Assembly: GCA_020226215.1 (NCBI GenBank)
Contig: CM035226.1
Coordinates: 64,503,455-64,567,454 of the forward strand
Length of the DNA: 64,000 bases
DNA from: Sindora glabra
Taxonomy: Eukaryota > Streptophyta > Magnoliopsida > Fabales > Fabaceae
Direction: 5' to 3'
Below are positions 37,470-50,055 of the stretch, one piece after another. A model generated the notes under the pieces. That model had not been told where the DNA came from. It was given only the letters and a program-made list of their open reading frames with translations, and did no database searches. The position numbers and the translations under genes were made by a program. Every line of letters begins with the position of its first letter. Within the stretch, counting starts at the first letter, position 1.

Positions 37470-38849
37470 TGTTAGTGTATATGCCCTAAAATTAATTATA
37501 TTGGTGATTGTAATTTTGAATCATGTTATTTTAATGGCAATTTCAATTATTATATTTATATATATTGTCTGCGTAATATATTCAATTATGATAATAAAAT
37601 TAGAATAATTGTATTCTTAAATGTCCTTAGTCATATATCATTGTGGATTAGGTTGCTTTGATATGTTAAGATTAGCATGTGTGAAGACTTATATGGGATA
37701 TTAAGTTTATACATGAGTACAAGTTAGAGAACTTTTATACTGGACCGACCCATATTAAGAACACTACATGGATCGTTATATGAGTGTCATGAGTGGTTCT
37801 TAGTGATCATTATTAATATGGTCCTTTAACCTGAGATCACCAAGGTTCCCTACATGTGAGTTTCATATTTTGATACTATTCTATGTCACTAATGGTTGAG
37901 TGAATGCAAGGGTAGATATTGGATATATCACATATCATGCGGAGGGATTTGTGTGATCAAGATAGGATTTATCCCTCCTATATAACAGGAGTAACATCTA
38001 TGGGCCCCTTAATTAAGTAAAGCTGAGAAAATGCATGGCCATGCTCAGATGAATTGACATGGGATGTCGATTATATTTGTTTCAGTTAACTTACTTAGGA
38101 ATCAAGAAATCTTAAGATTGGGCTATACGGGAATGACACGGTCCATGTCTCGTGTTCAATCTAGATGTATAGGACAAAAGGACATAGGTGATGATCACGT
38201 TTAAAGGTTTAGTCAAATCACCGACTTTCTCATTACTTGGGTAATAATGATGTGTTGCTAAACATCGATCATTGTTTATGATCATTAATATGATCAATGG
38301 TCATTGCCAACGTAATGAGAGCCTGTAGGGTCGCACACTTAGAGCCTAGTGAATTTGGAATTAATGGACCAAATTGTTTGGGCCTAATATTTGGGAATTC
38401 ATGTTATAATTATAAAGCCTAATAGTAAGCCTATAATTGTACATGGAATAAAGCCCAAATAGGTTAGGTTTTTCTATGCACCTATTTAAATAGGCTTGTT
38501 GGGTAATAATAGTTGATATTATCATTATTCACGCACCTCAAAAAGGCACAGAAAAATCCTAGCACCTCTCATTGATCAAAATCCCTGAAGAGCCGTAGCT
38601 AGCACTACGAGGTGAAAGAAGATCAATTCCAACCGGTGTTTGTGTGGACATTTATCGGTGATTCATGGGTTCGTGTGGATACTTTAGAGTCTTCGGCCGA
38701 AAGGAAGTTGAAGAGGTGATCAACGACCGAGTTCTAGAGTCATCAACAAAGGTATTGAACGAACCCTTATTCCAATTTACATTTTTGCATGGATTCGGTA
38801 GATGGGATTGGTTTATTCTGCTGCGCTTGTATAGCTCCCGATCCCAACA
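37470..38849 (+). repeat. Solo LTR (1380 bp) inserted in CACTA-2
   Basis: Starts TGTTAGTGTATATGCCC and ends CGATCCCAACA, so it has TG...CA ends with short inverted repeats (TGTTAG / CCAACA). It is flanked by a perfect 5-bp target duplication TATGC (37465-37469 and 38850-38854). Both flanks carry CACTA-2 transposase sequence, which is contiguous when the LTR is ignored. There is no primer site or internal region, so it is a solo LTR. A TATA-like tatttaaatagg occurs near 38483, followed by less AT-rich sequence. The strand is set by the polarity of this TATA-like signal. The superfamily is not certain. The short frames inside it are not genes. Confidence 0.92.
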
Positions 38850-38854
38850 TATGC
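38850..38854. repeat. Target-site duplication TATGC, right copy
   Basis: Exact partner of 37465-37469. Confidence 0.92.
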
Positions 38855-39599
38855 CACATTAAAGGATGTAGCCGATATGTTGTCTTCCTTATGCTAAACT
38901 TCTTGGTGTATTTAGATGGAAATTGCTTCCATGTCAAATGGTTATACACTTCATCCCTAGTCAACCACTTTTTATACTTACAATAATGACAAAGACAAAT
39001 GATTTTGTCTTCAAAAAATTATTGTTCAAATGCAAAATTAAGAAATCTATTCAATCCTTCCTTGTACTTAGTTATAATTTTTTCCAACTAATCTAAGACT
39101 TGTCTATAACTAATCAATTAAAGCAACAAAACAAAAAGTTAGACATAACATTGTAAGCAATTAGGCCTGTTTGATTCAACTAAAGGAAAAAGAAAGAAAT
39201 CAAGAAAGGGAAATAGATAGAAAAAGAATGAATGCCTAATAATTACTTATTATGTTTGGCTAAAACAAGAAAGGGAATCAAATTTTACAACAAATGTAAT
39301 TATCAAAATTTGTTTAACAAAAAAATATCATAACTAAGTATAATTGAGACTTACCCTTATGGCATGATGCAAAATAGGAGTTTTTCCTAGAGTAATGCAA
39401 TAAAGCCTTGACAATGTTGTCCTAACTTTTATCTTTTTATGACATAAAGTTTGCATTAAGTTAATATAGATCTAAGAATCCATATGCAACTTTCATCGAT
39501 GGCAATAAGTCAAGGCAATGCTTATAGAAGGATTGACATGAGTTAAACTTATATTCAAATAGTAATTTAATTAATTTATAGTTAGTCAAAGAAAATAAC

Positions 39600-41000
39600 A
39601 CAAACTTACTTGATTCAAAGCTAAATACAAGTCACATCGAACTCCTTAAACTTTAATAGCTACTCGATGGGAACTTTTTCAATGAAAATTTGATCTTCTA
39701 ATCCTAGCACATCCACCTTAATTAAGAGTATAACTTAGGAATCCTTGCCTCATGACCGATCAAGGCATTGTTATAGCTCTATCGAAGCACAATCAAGATA
39801 CTGTTAAAACATAAATAATGATGGTTAGTAGTCTTACATAACAATACTAAAATAACTTCATAATATATTAAAACTTTATTTATGAGGAGAATACATATTA
39901 ATGCCTCCATTAGTATTAAATGAAGGTTGTCGACCATGTGATGAAGATCTCATGAACTTCATCCATTGTTCGAACCACATCGTTTGGCATTGGCACCTTA
40001 ATTTTATGAACTAAGGATTTATCGACCACCCTCTTAACTTGATTGCAAAGCAATAGTTGATGGTACAGCTGACAGCTTAGCAAAATTCACCTATTTATAA
40101 CCTTTTACTAAGGTTATTTCATCACCGTTAGAGCACATCAAGCTCCACCCCATGTAATGTAAATCTCATCATAAAAAACCTAATCATGCACAAATGTATA
40201 TGAAAAATTTTTAAGGTTAAGTGTGACATTTACTTCAGCTATGGTCTTTAACATTTCTTGTGTCATTGTGGCTAATGTTTTAGGCTGGCACATCTTTCCT
40301 ACTAATTGTAGGAAGGGTTCTTACACCTTGCTAATTAAAACTTTGCTCAAGTAGCAACGCATTAGTTATATGAACCATCTTATCCATAGGAATAATAGGT
40401 TTTAAAGATGGCTAAACAAACAATGTAGAACTTGAAGCTATGGTATGCTAGCAAGCAATTTGTTCCTATTGGATGCGAAGCATATTGCCTAGTAATAACA
40501 ATTTGTTACTACAATTACCGCTATTGCTCCTACAAATGCTTCACAATTATCTGTTACAACTTTTTCTTAAAGTTTGCATTGAATTTCTATGTCATTTAGT
40601 CAATAACCCTCACTTCCATTTGCACTAAACCAATCATTAATTGTCCTACTAAACAAGACTTTACTAGGTCAAAACCCTCCCTATGGCCAACACCACATCA
40701 AGCAATCTGAACATGACCAAAATGCACTTCAGTTCCCAATGCTATTGTCAAGATGTCATGTTTCCTAACTAACTTAAACTCACCCTAAAAGGCTTGTTGT
40801 GTGAAAGCATCTTATAACAATTAATAAAGAATAGATGATTAAAAATAGCTCGATTAAAATGGAAGCTTTAAAGTCAAATAACATGTTTTGGCATGAATTT
40901 TAATACTTGCAATCCTCTTCATAATAACTTGACTCTCTAGGGTCATGTATTGCCTCTATTTGTTTACTTTCCTTGCTTTTATAACTTTGCATGAGAAATA
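39600..41000 (-). pseudogene. CACTA-2 second gene, TNP1-like or plant transposase family, broken
   Basis: On the minus strand, about 40760-40690 reads KHDILTIALGTEVHFGHVQ. This is close to the 'D-x-L-T-x-A-L-G-T-x-E-H-x-G-R-V-R' block that many plant CACTA-associated Ptta/En/Spm proteins carry. Downstream, about 40330-40150 reads EPFLQLVGKMCQPKTLATMT and VNVTLNLKNFSYTFVHD, with few stops. The frame is not continuous. It lies upstream (5') of the TNP2 gene in the same orientation. Identification rests on one motif and is therefore moderate. Confidence 0.5.
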
Positions 41001-41772
41001 GAAAATGTCTTACTGGTGTTCTTGCCTTCTTTATCTTCAGCACACTTATCGATCAATAAATCTTTCTCTAACTTCTTGTAGCCTTCTCAAGAAAGCCTAA
41101 ATGAATATGTATTCTTCTTTTGCTTATCTCAGTTAAACTTACTTAATGCTTATTGACTGGAAGATATATTAGTTCACAAGTGCAAATGATATATAAATAA
41201 GATATTGAAATAAACTAAATAGTAAAAGGTAAAAATTTAACCTTGAAACACTCATCTTCACATTGTTTCTGAAACTTCTCTTATGATTCCTGGTTAAGGT
41301 AATTCCATTGTTACGTTAGGTCAATTTTTGTTATAATCTTAGGATTGATGTATTCTTACCTTAAAGTTAACTTGAAGTCCCTCCATAAGGTTGCCATATG
41401 CTATAGTATTTTGTAATGCATTAACATGTCACTTGGAATATCATAAAATTTTTACAAGAAAAAGAACACATATGAAAGATCAAATTATATGTGAGTATGT
41501 TACAAATATAGCTTTCATATACATGGCACAAATCTATCCAAATTTAGTGTACATACCAAGATCTCCTCTTAAATGTTATCCTTCAATCCTTTGGATCCTT
41601 TTTTCTAATAAAGAATACCTATTGACACTTTAGACTATAAAATCACTACAACAAATCTATCAAATTGATTAGCATTTTTTGCATTCGGTTACCATTTTTC
41701 ATTAAACTCAATAAGTAATCTTTCACTTTTAATTTATCTACAACAATGCCTTTCAAGGTAGTAGAATCCTTT

Positions 41773-41805
41773 GTGCGTGTGTGTGTGTGTTTTTTTTTTT
41801 TTTTT
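41773..41805. repeat. (GT)n followed by poly-T
   Basis: About eight GT units running directly into about 16 T. A simple-sequence tract in the CACTA-2 upstream region. Confidence 0.9.
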
Positions 41806-42439
41806 GGTAGAGGCAACTATATTTTAAGAAGGATCCATATTTTGGAGTTATAGGAAAAAAATAGTGTTAATCATGTATACATAATAAAGTTTTAGTTGAC
41901 ATTACTAAATGATGAACAAAGTAGCAAGTATAAGATTGTTCCTTAAAATAAATGCAGCACTAAACTACATGAAAATACACATAACTTGCATAACAAGCAA
42001 TGGAATTAAGATCACATCAGTCATCACAAACTCTTCCACTAATTTACATGACTATGAAGCATACTGAAATCATTAAAATATATAATAAATTTGATGCCTT
42101 AAAAAGATATAATAGCATAATGGTAATCACAAGGATATTACCATTAAATAAAGTACACCACACCATATAACCTCAATGTGACTAAACCTCAAAAGTACCA
42201 CTAAACACAACATATAGTATAATCTTAAACTTACTGATGAACAAGGCTTTCATAATGTCACTATACAAATACACAAACATGCTAACTAGACAAAGTCAAA
42301 TTTAATCACTTAAAATACAAAAATATAATGAAAAGGAGAGGAAAATATACCTAACAAAATTTATTGATCACTAGAATGACCACAAAATAAACTTTAAGTG
42401 CTAAAAAGATATGACGATGATTTGGAACTCACCAAAAAA

Positions 42440-43076
42440 ATTTTAATAGCATAGGTGATGTTAGAGAAGTGGGTTTCAAAAAGCAAAAATGATTAGAAAC
42501 AAAGGAGAAAATGCAAGCTATGCAAATAGCACAATACATGTCAATTTCTTAGTAGAAAATAGACATCTTTAAAAAATGACTATGGATTGGCAAAAAATAA
42601 ACATACAAAGTTAAGATGATATTTACAAAAATACCATCAAACAATCAATTTCAATATCTATTGTTATAAAAACCAACGTCTTAATTTCCTTTGTCCTTTT
42701 TAAACATAATTGTTCTCATTGACTTACAATGTTAATTATAAAAAAGACCAACCTCTTAATATTACTTTTATTTTCATATATATTGAATATGATAAAATGA
42801 TGTTGGCTTTTCATTTAACCATTGTACTAAGTTTATATCAAATTTCAATAGTGCTACCGCATAATTATAAATGTTAGTTTCTAATTTGAATGTCATCTTA
42901 GGTTCCTATGGAAGTTTCTATAATGCCATCACTTAACTACAAATGTCAATTATTTTAGAAGTTATCATCTTATGCATCCCAATAATTTTAAAAATAACAT
43001 TATGTTAATATAAATGTCAGTTTTTCTTATGACCAACATTTATCAACCATTGTAGAATTGTAATTCTACAATAGTA
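42440..43076 (-). mobile_element. 5' terminal region of CACTA-2 (family A end)
   Basis: Imperfect subterminal repeats with 'aaccaacgtcttaatttcc', 'accaacctcttaat' and 'gttatcatcttatgcatccc' end at 'ttctacaatagta' at 43076, a mutated CACTA terminus. The last ~250 bases match the corresponding end of the copy at 20492-22147 word for word in many places, and in reverse the left end of the copy at 27468. They lie upstream of the minus-strand transposase, as expected for the 5' end. This links the transposase to the short copies. Confidence 0.75.
43050..43071. repeat. Perfect 10-bp palindrome next to the CACTA-2 terminus
   Basis: ttgtagaatt and aattctacaa form a 10-bp inverted repeat with a 2-base centre (gt), 5 bases inside the element end. 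The copy ending at 22147 has a comparable palindrome (aaaattataatttt) at the same place. Confidence 0.85.
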
Positions 43077-44095
43077 AATTTAAGTTCCTTTTGAATTATC
43101 ATTAGCTTTGTCATCAAGATATGTAGAATCTCTTAGCAATGACCAATTAGCTTAGCTAAGTGAAGAAAGTAAGATTAAAAATAGTAATTTATGATTTAAA
43201 TAAAAAATAGTAATGAAAATATGAACTAGAGCCTTGATACTTGAAGAGATTCCTTTGTTATCTAAAATTCAAAATTTTGCCTTAGTACCTAACTAGATCC
43301 CTCAATTACATAAAATCCAGACTATATCCCTAACACTCATGTAAATCCTTTAGTTTTATGAAGTGTAGACTTCAATCACAACACTTGAGCAAATCTCTTA
43401 GTTATTTCTTAGCTTGAATAGCTTCCTCAGCCTTGAATTAAACTTAAATGGCTAACAATGTTGTAATAGCCACAAACAAATATTTTAAGGAAATTCATGT
43501 AAATTCCTCCAAGCATAAATTTTCAGCTAATTAAATATTTATTCATATACTTTACAAGATGGTCTTAACAAAACAATTGAACTTGATTTGAAACTATAGT
43601 CAAAGTCACATATCTTCATATCAATTCAAGAATGAAAACATCATTTTGAAAAAAAGAAGATTAAAGAAAGGGCCAAATGACAACAATATTACAAATATAT
43701 CCCTTAGCAATACACATATACCTTATATATAGAGGTATCCCTTGTCACTTTACCTATCCAAGACTTTCTAATACTCTCTTATGCTTTTAATTTCACACTT
43801 TCCTACCTTTTACTAAATTAGGCATCAAAGTTTCTTTTTTTTATTTTAGTAAGTCTCCCACTAAGACCCAAATCTTCAAGGTTTTGTCAAATAATTAGTG
43901 GTTATCTCCATTCATTATTTTTATTGGTAACAGTAAAAGTAATCAACTTACTCAATATACCTAAGGATAAATGATCAAATTATGAATGCAAATAAAGACC
44001 AAATCGATTGAGAAACATCAATTGCCACCAAATATTACAATTATACTAAAGTATCATTTTTGTTTACTCTCAATTTGATAATTTTTAGGCTTTGT
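43077..44095. other. AT-rich spacer
   Basis: No gene, element end or RNA recognised in this stretch. Confidence 0.4.
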
Positions 44096-44640
44096 TTTGT
44101 GTAACTAACTAATAAGATAATTAATAGTTAATAAGTTAGTCAGTAACTAATAAGTTAACTAAAAATTAATAAGCCTTCAATTGTATTGGAAATGTTCAGC
44201 AAAATTAATTATTAAACTAGTTAAAAAATATAAAATAACATAAAAGAATATGTTAATATAAATAAATATATCAATAAAATTAATTCATATTTATTTTCAA
44301 ATCAAATTATATTAATGTAATAAAAATATTCAAAATAAGTATTTATTTTTAAATAATAATATAATTACTTAAAATTTAATTAATTATATTTTACAATATT
44401 ACATATTTATTTACTCATTTATTTTTTATTTATATTGAATGAATAAGGATATATCAAATATTTATTTACATAATTAGAGTATAAGTTGTTATTTAATTAA
44501 AAGAAAAGTAACAAATTTGAAAAAATTTTGAAACGTTGCTAACTTATAAGTCATAAGCTATTTTGTGAAACTTATTAAATAAGAGCTTATAAATTACTAA
44601 CTTTTAATGTATCAAACACATCTAAAAGCAAGTTTATAAC
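44096..44640. mobile_element. hAT-like MITE, copy 1
   Basis: A ~550-bp very AT-rich element. Left side 'tgtgtaactaactaataaga', right side 'acttataagtcataagctat' through 'caaacacatctaaaagc' and 'acttattaatcaag'. It is collinear with the copy at 45478-46068, sharing 'cttaaaatttaattaattat', 'caaatatttattta' and 'actaacttttaatgt'. Words such as 'taagttagt' and 'ccaaacac' at the ends are typical of hAT-type MITEs. Exact ends and target duplication were not determined. Confidence 0.6.
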
Positions 44641-45477
44641 TTATTAATCAAGTGATAAGAATCTATGAAGGATCGTATCAAAATTCGATAGATCAAATTG
44701 CAAAAAAGAAGGATAGTCATGCCATACTCGAGAAAATGTAAAATGAAAGTGATAAGTGATGAAAAATTATGCTGCAAAAGATAAATCCTTTAATAAAGGA
44801 TGGTAGATGCCATAGGGATTAATCCCTTGATAAGTCTCAAAATTCTATCAAGAATCAAAAAGAGAAAATGCTCTCACATAAAGTCATTAACCAATCCTCA
44901 AATTACTAAGTCAAAATTCTATAAGGAACTTCCCTTATTATATATGATAAAAGGTCAACAAGTTAACTAAATTAATTAAGCTTTAATAGACTAACTTAGA
45001 TCCAAAGCCGACTCACTAATTAACTTAAAAATGGGCAACATATAAAGTATTAAGTGTTTAAAATAACATGGTAAATTAATGGACCAAAATATACTAATAA
45101 ATACAAAGTCTAAAATGACTTAAAGTTTAAGAAACAAAACACAATGCACATCAAGCTTGCCAATATTCAAATATTGTAGGATAAATCCTTCAATATTTGA
45201 ATATAGGTAGGCTGAGATAAACTCTGAACCTAGTAGTCAAATATGCTACTTGACTATTCAAGAGTAGTTTACCAAAGCCAAAATACTTATGATCTAAGCT
45301 TCTCCAAACTCCTCCAATCTCCCTTACTCATGCATCCAAGTGTCTTTAAATTTCTTGAAACTCATCCTTAATTCTCTTAGATAACTCTTTGTGATTACTC
45401 CCCTTTAGGGTTACATCATTAAGTCAATAAACTATAAAATAGTTTATTTGTTGTGCCAAACATACACTTATACTTTG
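44641..45477. other. Spacer between the two MITEs
   Basis: No gene recognised. It contains a palindrome 'aaactataaaatagttt' near 45429. Confidence 0.4.
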
Positions 45478-46068
45478 TATGGCATAACTAATTAATAAAT
45501 TAGTTAATAGTTGATAAGATAATTAATTATATTAAAAGTGTTTGGTGAAACTATTTGTTGAACTAGCTAAAAAATGTAAAATAGCATAAAAGTACATGTT
45601 AATATAAACATGTAAATATCAATTAAATTAATTTATATGTATTATGAGACTAAATTATATAAATTTAATCAAAATATTCAAAATAAGAATGTAATTATCT
45701 AGAATTTAAATAACTAGGTTTATGTGATTACATATTATTTATTTATTTATTTATCATTCAAATAATAATAGAATAACTTAAAATTTAATTAATTATACTT
45801 TATAATATCACATATTTATTTATTTATATTAAATTAATGATGATATGTCAAATATTTATTTATGTAATTAGAATATAGATTGTCATTTAATTAAAAAAGA
45901 GATAAAATTAAAAAAAATCTAAAAAATTATTAACTTATAAGTTATTTTGTAAAATTTATTAAATAAAAATTTATAAACTATTAACTTTTAATGTGTTAAA
46001 TATTTCTAAAACTTAATTTATAATTTGATAAAATTAATAAATTATTAGTTTATTTATTTATTATGACA
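45478..46068. mobile_element. hAT-like MITE, copy 2
   Basis: Same family and orientation as 44096-44640. The ends look inverted: 'gtatggcataactaattaat' on the left, and on the right the reverse complement of 'tttattatgacacac'. This suggests a terminal inverted repeat of roughly 20-25 bp with mismatches. No coding capacity. Confidence 0.6.
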
Positions 46069-48274
46069 CACACTTGATCTTTCGAACACAAAACATGACT
46101 AATTTGAATGATGAAGGAACCGCGACACTTTCCCCCACTAAGCCGTTCTCAAATGCCATACTGCCAATTGCTTCCGTGCACTATTATTGCCAGTATCGGT
46201 GATCCCTGACAGCATTAAAATAACTTTCGAAAGCGTAATAAGACGTCTGGATAAGATTATAAATTAAATAATATATTTGAATGTATTTTTATTTTTATAT
46301 TTATAAAAAATTTTAATGTGTTAAAACATTTATTGTTAAATTAAAGGAAAATAAAAATTAAAAGATAACAAATTTCGTAAATAAAAAATATTTTATTTAA
46401 TTATAAAAATTAATATTAATAAAAAGTAACCAGTTAAAAAATGTTTAAAAATATTTCGTTATTTTTAAATTACACATTAACAATTGAATTCTCTCTTTTC
46501 TCCGCCTCTAAAGATGTGTTGGTGAATGATGCGTTGAGTAGAAATTCTCAACAAACACGCCCGAAAATTTTCTCGTCTGGGAATGTTTTGGTGGGCCATA
46601 TGGATATGTGAAATTCCGTCCCTTTCATGGCTCTGACTCTAAAGAGAAGGCTTCCGACAGGCAGCGGGTCCTACTGTGGTCGCACGCGTGCAACCATGTG
46701 GAGCCCACTCGTTGACTCACGGTTCCATTTGGTCATAATTTTTGTTTAAATTGTCCGAACACCCTCCACTTCTTCTTCCTCCTCAACCACAATTTCTACT
46801 TTTCTGTTGGTCAACATTAAAAATCAACCATTTGTTTACTTTCTTTCTTTCTAAATTTTAATGAAAATTACGAGAATGTGTATCAGTTCACATCCCGAAA
46901 GACATCAACGATAACTGTTGGATCTGGACCATGTACCGATCTATCATCATCATAATAATGCATCTATAATTTAGGCAGTAATACTATATTATTAAAAATT
47001 AAATTTTGAATGTAAATAAAATTTATTATTAAATATAATAGAGTAAAATAAATTTTTGAAATAATCCCAATTTTAAATTCTTTTTTACGTACATATGGTA
47101 TTTTTACATCTTGAATTTTAATAGAAAATAAGTTAAATCAATAATATAATACCTAAAATATTCATGTTAGTAAATGTTATGATCAAGCAATCTGAATCCC
47201 TTAACATTTGCCAAATTCTAGTATCTTGATTATGCTTAAAAATGATGTATTTGTATATATGTGTAATTAAGAGATTTGAATTTCACATTATTAGATCACG
47301 TTTAATAATTTTTATTTATATATGTGTATGTGGTGTTTCAACTTCACTTACACTTTTATATATGATATTTCAACTTCGCATGCGGTGAAATTATATAAGT
47401 TAGAATTAAAATTTACTGCATATTGGGTATTTTTTTTATGTATATTTTGAATGAGTTTTAAATTATTATACAGATTATATAACATTGATCCACTTACACC
47501 AAAAATATCCGTACGAAATAACCCAGGGCAGCCGTGCATAAAAGAGTTTTAAATTATTTTACTAGTGCTTACTACGTAACTTTCTTCCCCTCTCCACTTT
47601 ATTTAAAGACCCCAATCAAATTCCCTTCCTTTTGAAAATTTATGAGGGTATCCTTGCAACTTAACTAATTAGAAGAATTTAACAAATTTGCAGTTGTAAG
47701 AAGGCGAGACTAATAATTGTGGGATTAAGTAAGCATTCATTTTCGTTAAGTTTAGTATTACAATTGTAAATCATATTTCAATCATAAATTTTTACAATTT
47801 TGTATAATAATAATTGCATTCTTTTTATATTTATTAGTAATTTTGTTAATATAAAAAAATCTATAATCATAATTGTAATTACAATTTAAAACTATGAGCA
47901 TAACCTAAAAAGGAAAGGTAATGGGGCAGAACCGAAATAAATCAATCTCATGTTATCCCACTTCACAACTATTGTTATTTGCTTTGAAGTTGTCCTGTTT
48001 CCACTTACATGACAACTTAGGCATTTGTCCTTGCAACCCGTAAGGCGCCGATGTTTTGCAAGAAAAATTAAAAAAAAAATTTATATATATATAATCAATA
48101 CATAATATTTAATATAGTGTAATAATATAGAATTAAAAAATACATAAATTGTATTATAATTTTAATAATTAAATTATTGATTAGTCATATTTTACTGTAT
48201 GAACACATTATATAATAAAATAATTGAATTGAAAATTTATTAAAAATTATTTTAATAGTTAAATAATTAAAAAG

Positions 48275-48345
<71 letters not shown>

Positions 48346-50053
48346 ATTAAATATATAAAAACATAATATTAAAGTTGTGGAATTTTACAAAATAAACTAA
48401 ATTAATATTACATCTATCCCAAAATCTACTTTGAATTAAAAACTTGCCCCTCACTTCACTTTATAGGATAAATTTTTATACCATATTTGCAGTCCATCCA
48501 CATAGAATCTAGAGGACAAGTCCCAAATCCAAAATTTGTTATCCCCGTACTAAAACATACGTACGTTAAAAGAATATACTAGAGAATATAGCTACCGTTG
48601 TCGTAGATCATTAAATAATTTAAAATGATTTGAAACGGATATATACAAGGATGATAATACGTAGCGTCTACAACCATAACGCTTTTCCTCAATCACTATT
48701 GTGTGCAGACATTGAAAACTCACTTTAGACCAGTTTATCAACTGCGTGCTACCTTAGCTTTTCTTGTCTCTGCGGAGTGGAAATCTTGAATGAATCTCCA
48801 TGTTTGTCAGCTTTGGAGGCAGTCAATTGCATTTATCATTTAGTTTGAGTACTTGGCGTATATTTTCAAAGCAAGCAAAATTGAAATTTTCCTTTCGTCA
48901 ACTTTTATCATTTCCTAGCATGTGTCTAGATTCATCCTTATATTTCATTTCATTCTTACTCGATTACAATTTAATTATTTGATTAATTATTATTAATCAA
49001 CACATATCTACTTAGTAATAAAGAGGTTCGGTCCTTTTACTATTGTCATGATCGAATTTCCATTTGATCAAAACATTAAATGAAATTAATCTGGTTGAAT
49101 GCCATAGAAATGTCTCCTTTAACTCATCTCAAAATTCAAAATGTATGATTTTTAATATAATTTTTTGACACAGCATATTCTCTTAATACTAAAAGTATGT
49201 ATTTGGTCCTTATTCTTTGTAAAGAAAAGGAAGAGAGAAAGAAATGTCTTTGTCTAATAGTTTTTCCGCGTTGAATTCTATGAGTACTCAAAACCTCACA
49301 ATTTGTGGGTAAGAAAATCTAATTTCCTTGAAAGTGATCAAATAAAATTAGAAAGTCCTCGATGCAACGCAAGTCATTACAAATAGAGAATATAGTATTA
49401 TATTAATTTACCACCACTTTAAGCGGTGCCCTAACGTTGTTTTTCAAACATTTCTAATTTTTTATATTTTTCTTACATGTTGAATTTGAATTTTGAATTC
49501 TACGAATGTGTTGAAGTATCATTTGTTTTATCAAAATATTTTTTCTATTAAAAATGTTTATTTACTTATATAATTTTTTAAAATAAAAGATGTTATTTTG
49601 TAGCATAATTTTTACATTTAATATTAAATAAATAAAATATTTTCTATCATCTTAATATTTTATAATTATATCTCCATTAAAAAAAACGAATACGAAGCGT
49701 AAATAACTTAACATTACTGTTATAGAATAAATATTATAATAATTCCGTTTCATTTGAAAGGTTAAATTCTTGTAGTTTGATTTCCTGGGGGGGAACGACA
49801 AAAGAAATTGCTCCGTAGACTTCAAAATTCTCTTGACTACTTCTGTAGCTATAATTGTCCAATTGACCCAAATAATTCAACTCGGTTTTACACGCAACCA
49901 TTCAACCTTATTATAATTAAGGGATGACTCCGTAAGTGCAAAATACGTCAAATACATGTGAGTCAGTCACCAATAGATTTACTAGCCGGGCGTATGGTTC
50001 AAAATTAAAATGGGGTCTTGTCAGACAAGTGCTATTCATAATTAAAAGGTAAA
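46069..50053. other. Low-copy-looking intergenic DNA
   Basis: No gene or transposon protein found. The block at about 46490-46780 is clearly less AT-rich than the rest ('ggcttccgacaggcagcggg', 'ggtcgcacgcgtgcaacc') and reads like unique sequence, possibly a decayed promoter or exon. The remainder is AT-rich with a long (TA)n tract. The short frames at 47348-47539 and 48800-48982 are not convincing genes. Confidence 0.45.
48281..48343. repeat. (TA)n microsatellite, about 31 units
   Basis: 63 bases of uninterrupted TA dinucleotide. It is likely to vary in length between individuals and is prone to cruciform formation. Confidence 0.98.
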
Positions 50054-50055
50054 TA

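Larger units (their letters stand above)
34250..39125 (-). pseudogene. CACTA-2 transposase (En/Spm TNP2 type), broken and interrupted by a solo LTR
   Basis: Second TNP2-type CACTA transposase, also decayed. At 39110-38860 is the transposase-associated domain (KYKEGLNRFLNFAFE, DKIICLCHYCKYKKWL, TRDEVYNHLTWK). After a solo LTR (37470-38849) the frame continues at 37411-37151 (MINDAF, ATKFFELLNDGNEELYDEC, FSKLSFLINLYHIKCL). At about 36700-36400 is a Transposase_21 block (IIILGKK, LGNDIYMYL, TYNIDMHETF, ACLHCN). At about 35880-35050 is DUF4218 (VMIHLCVYLVNEVYLEGLVQ, YQWMY, YILLNCNKVNLYIE). At about 34720-34300 is DUF4216 (VTLFKC, EPFIFISQAQLVYYVDNS). Stops and shifts lie between the blocks. The N-terminal part is better kept than in CACTA-1. 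Confidence 0.9.

Noticed and set aside
38665..38986. Small + strand open frames near the solo LTR end as genes
   Set aside because: They span the junction between the solo LTR and the minus-strand CACTA transposase. The real homology there is on the minus strand.
30060..43076. Single complete CACTA-2 element with CACTACAATTAAAC as its left end
   Set aside because: The candidate end at 30060 does not match the right end, no target duplication was seen, and the neighbouring repeats differ. The left border is left open.
47348..47539. Small minus-strand open frame with a Cys-rich start as a peptide gene
   Set aside because: No signal peptide, promoter or family likeness, and the composition is like the surrounding AT-rich DNA.
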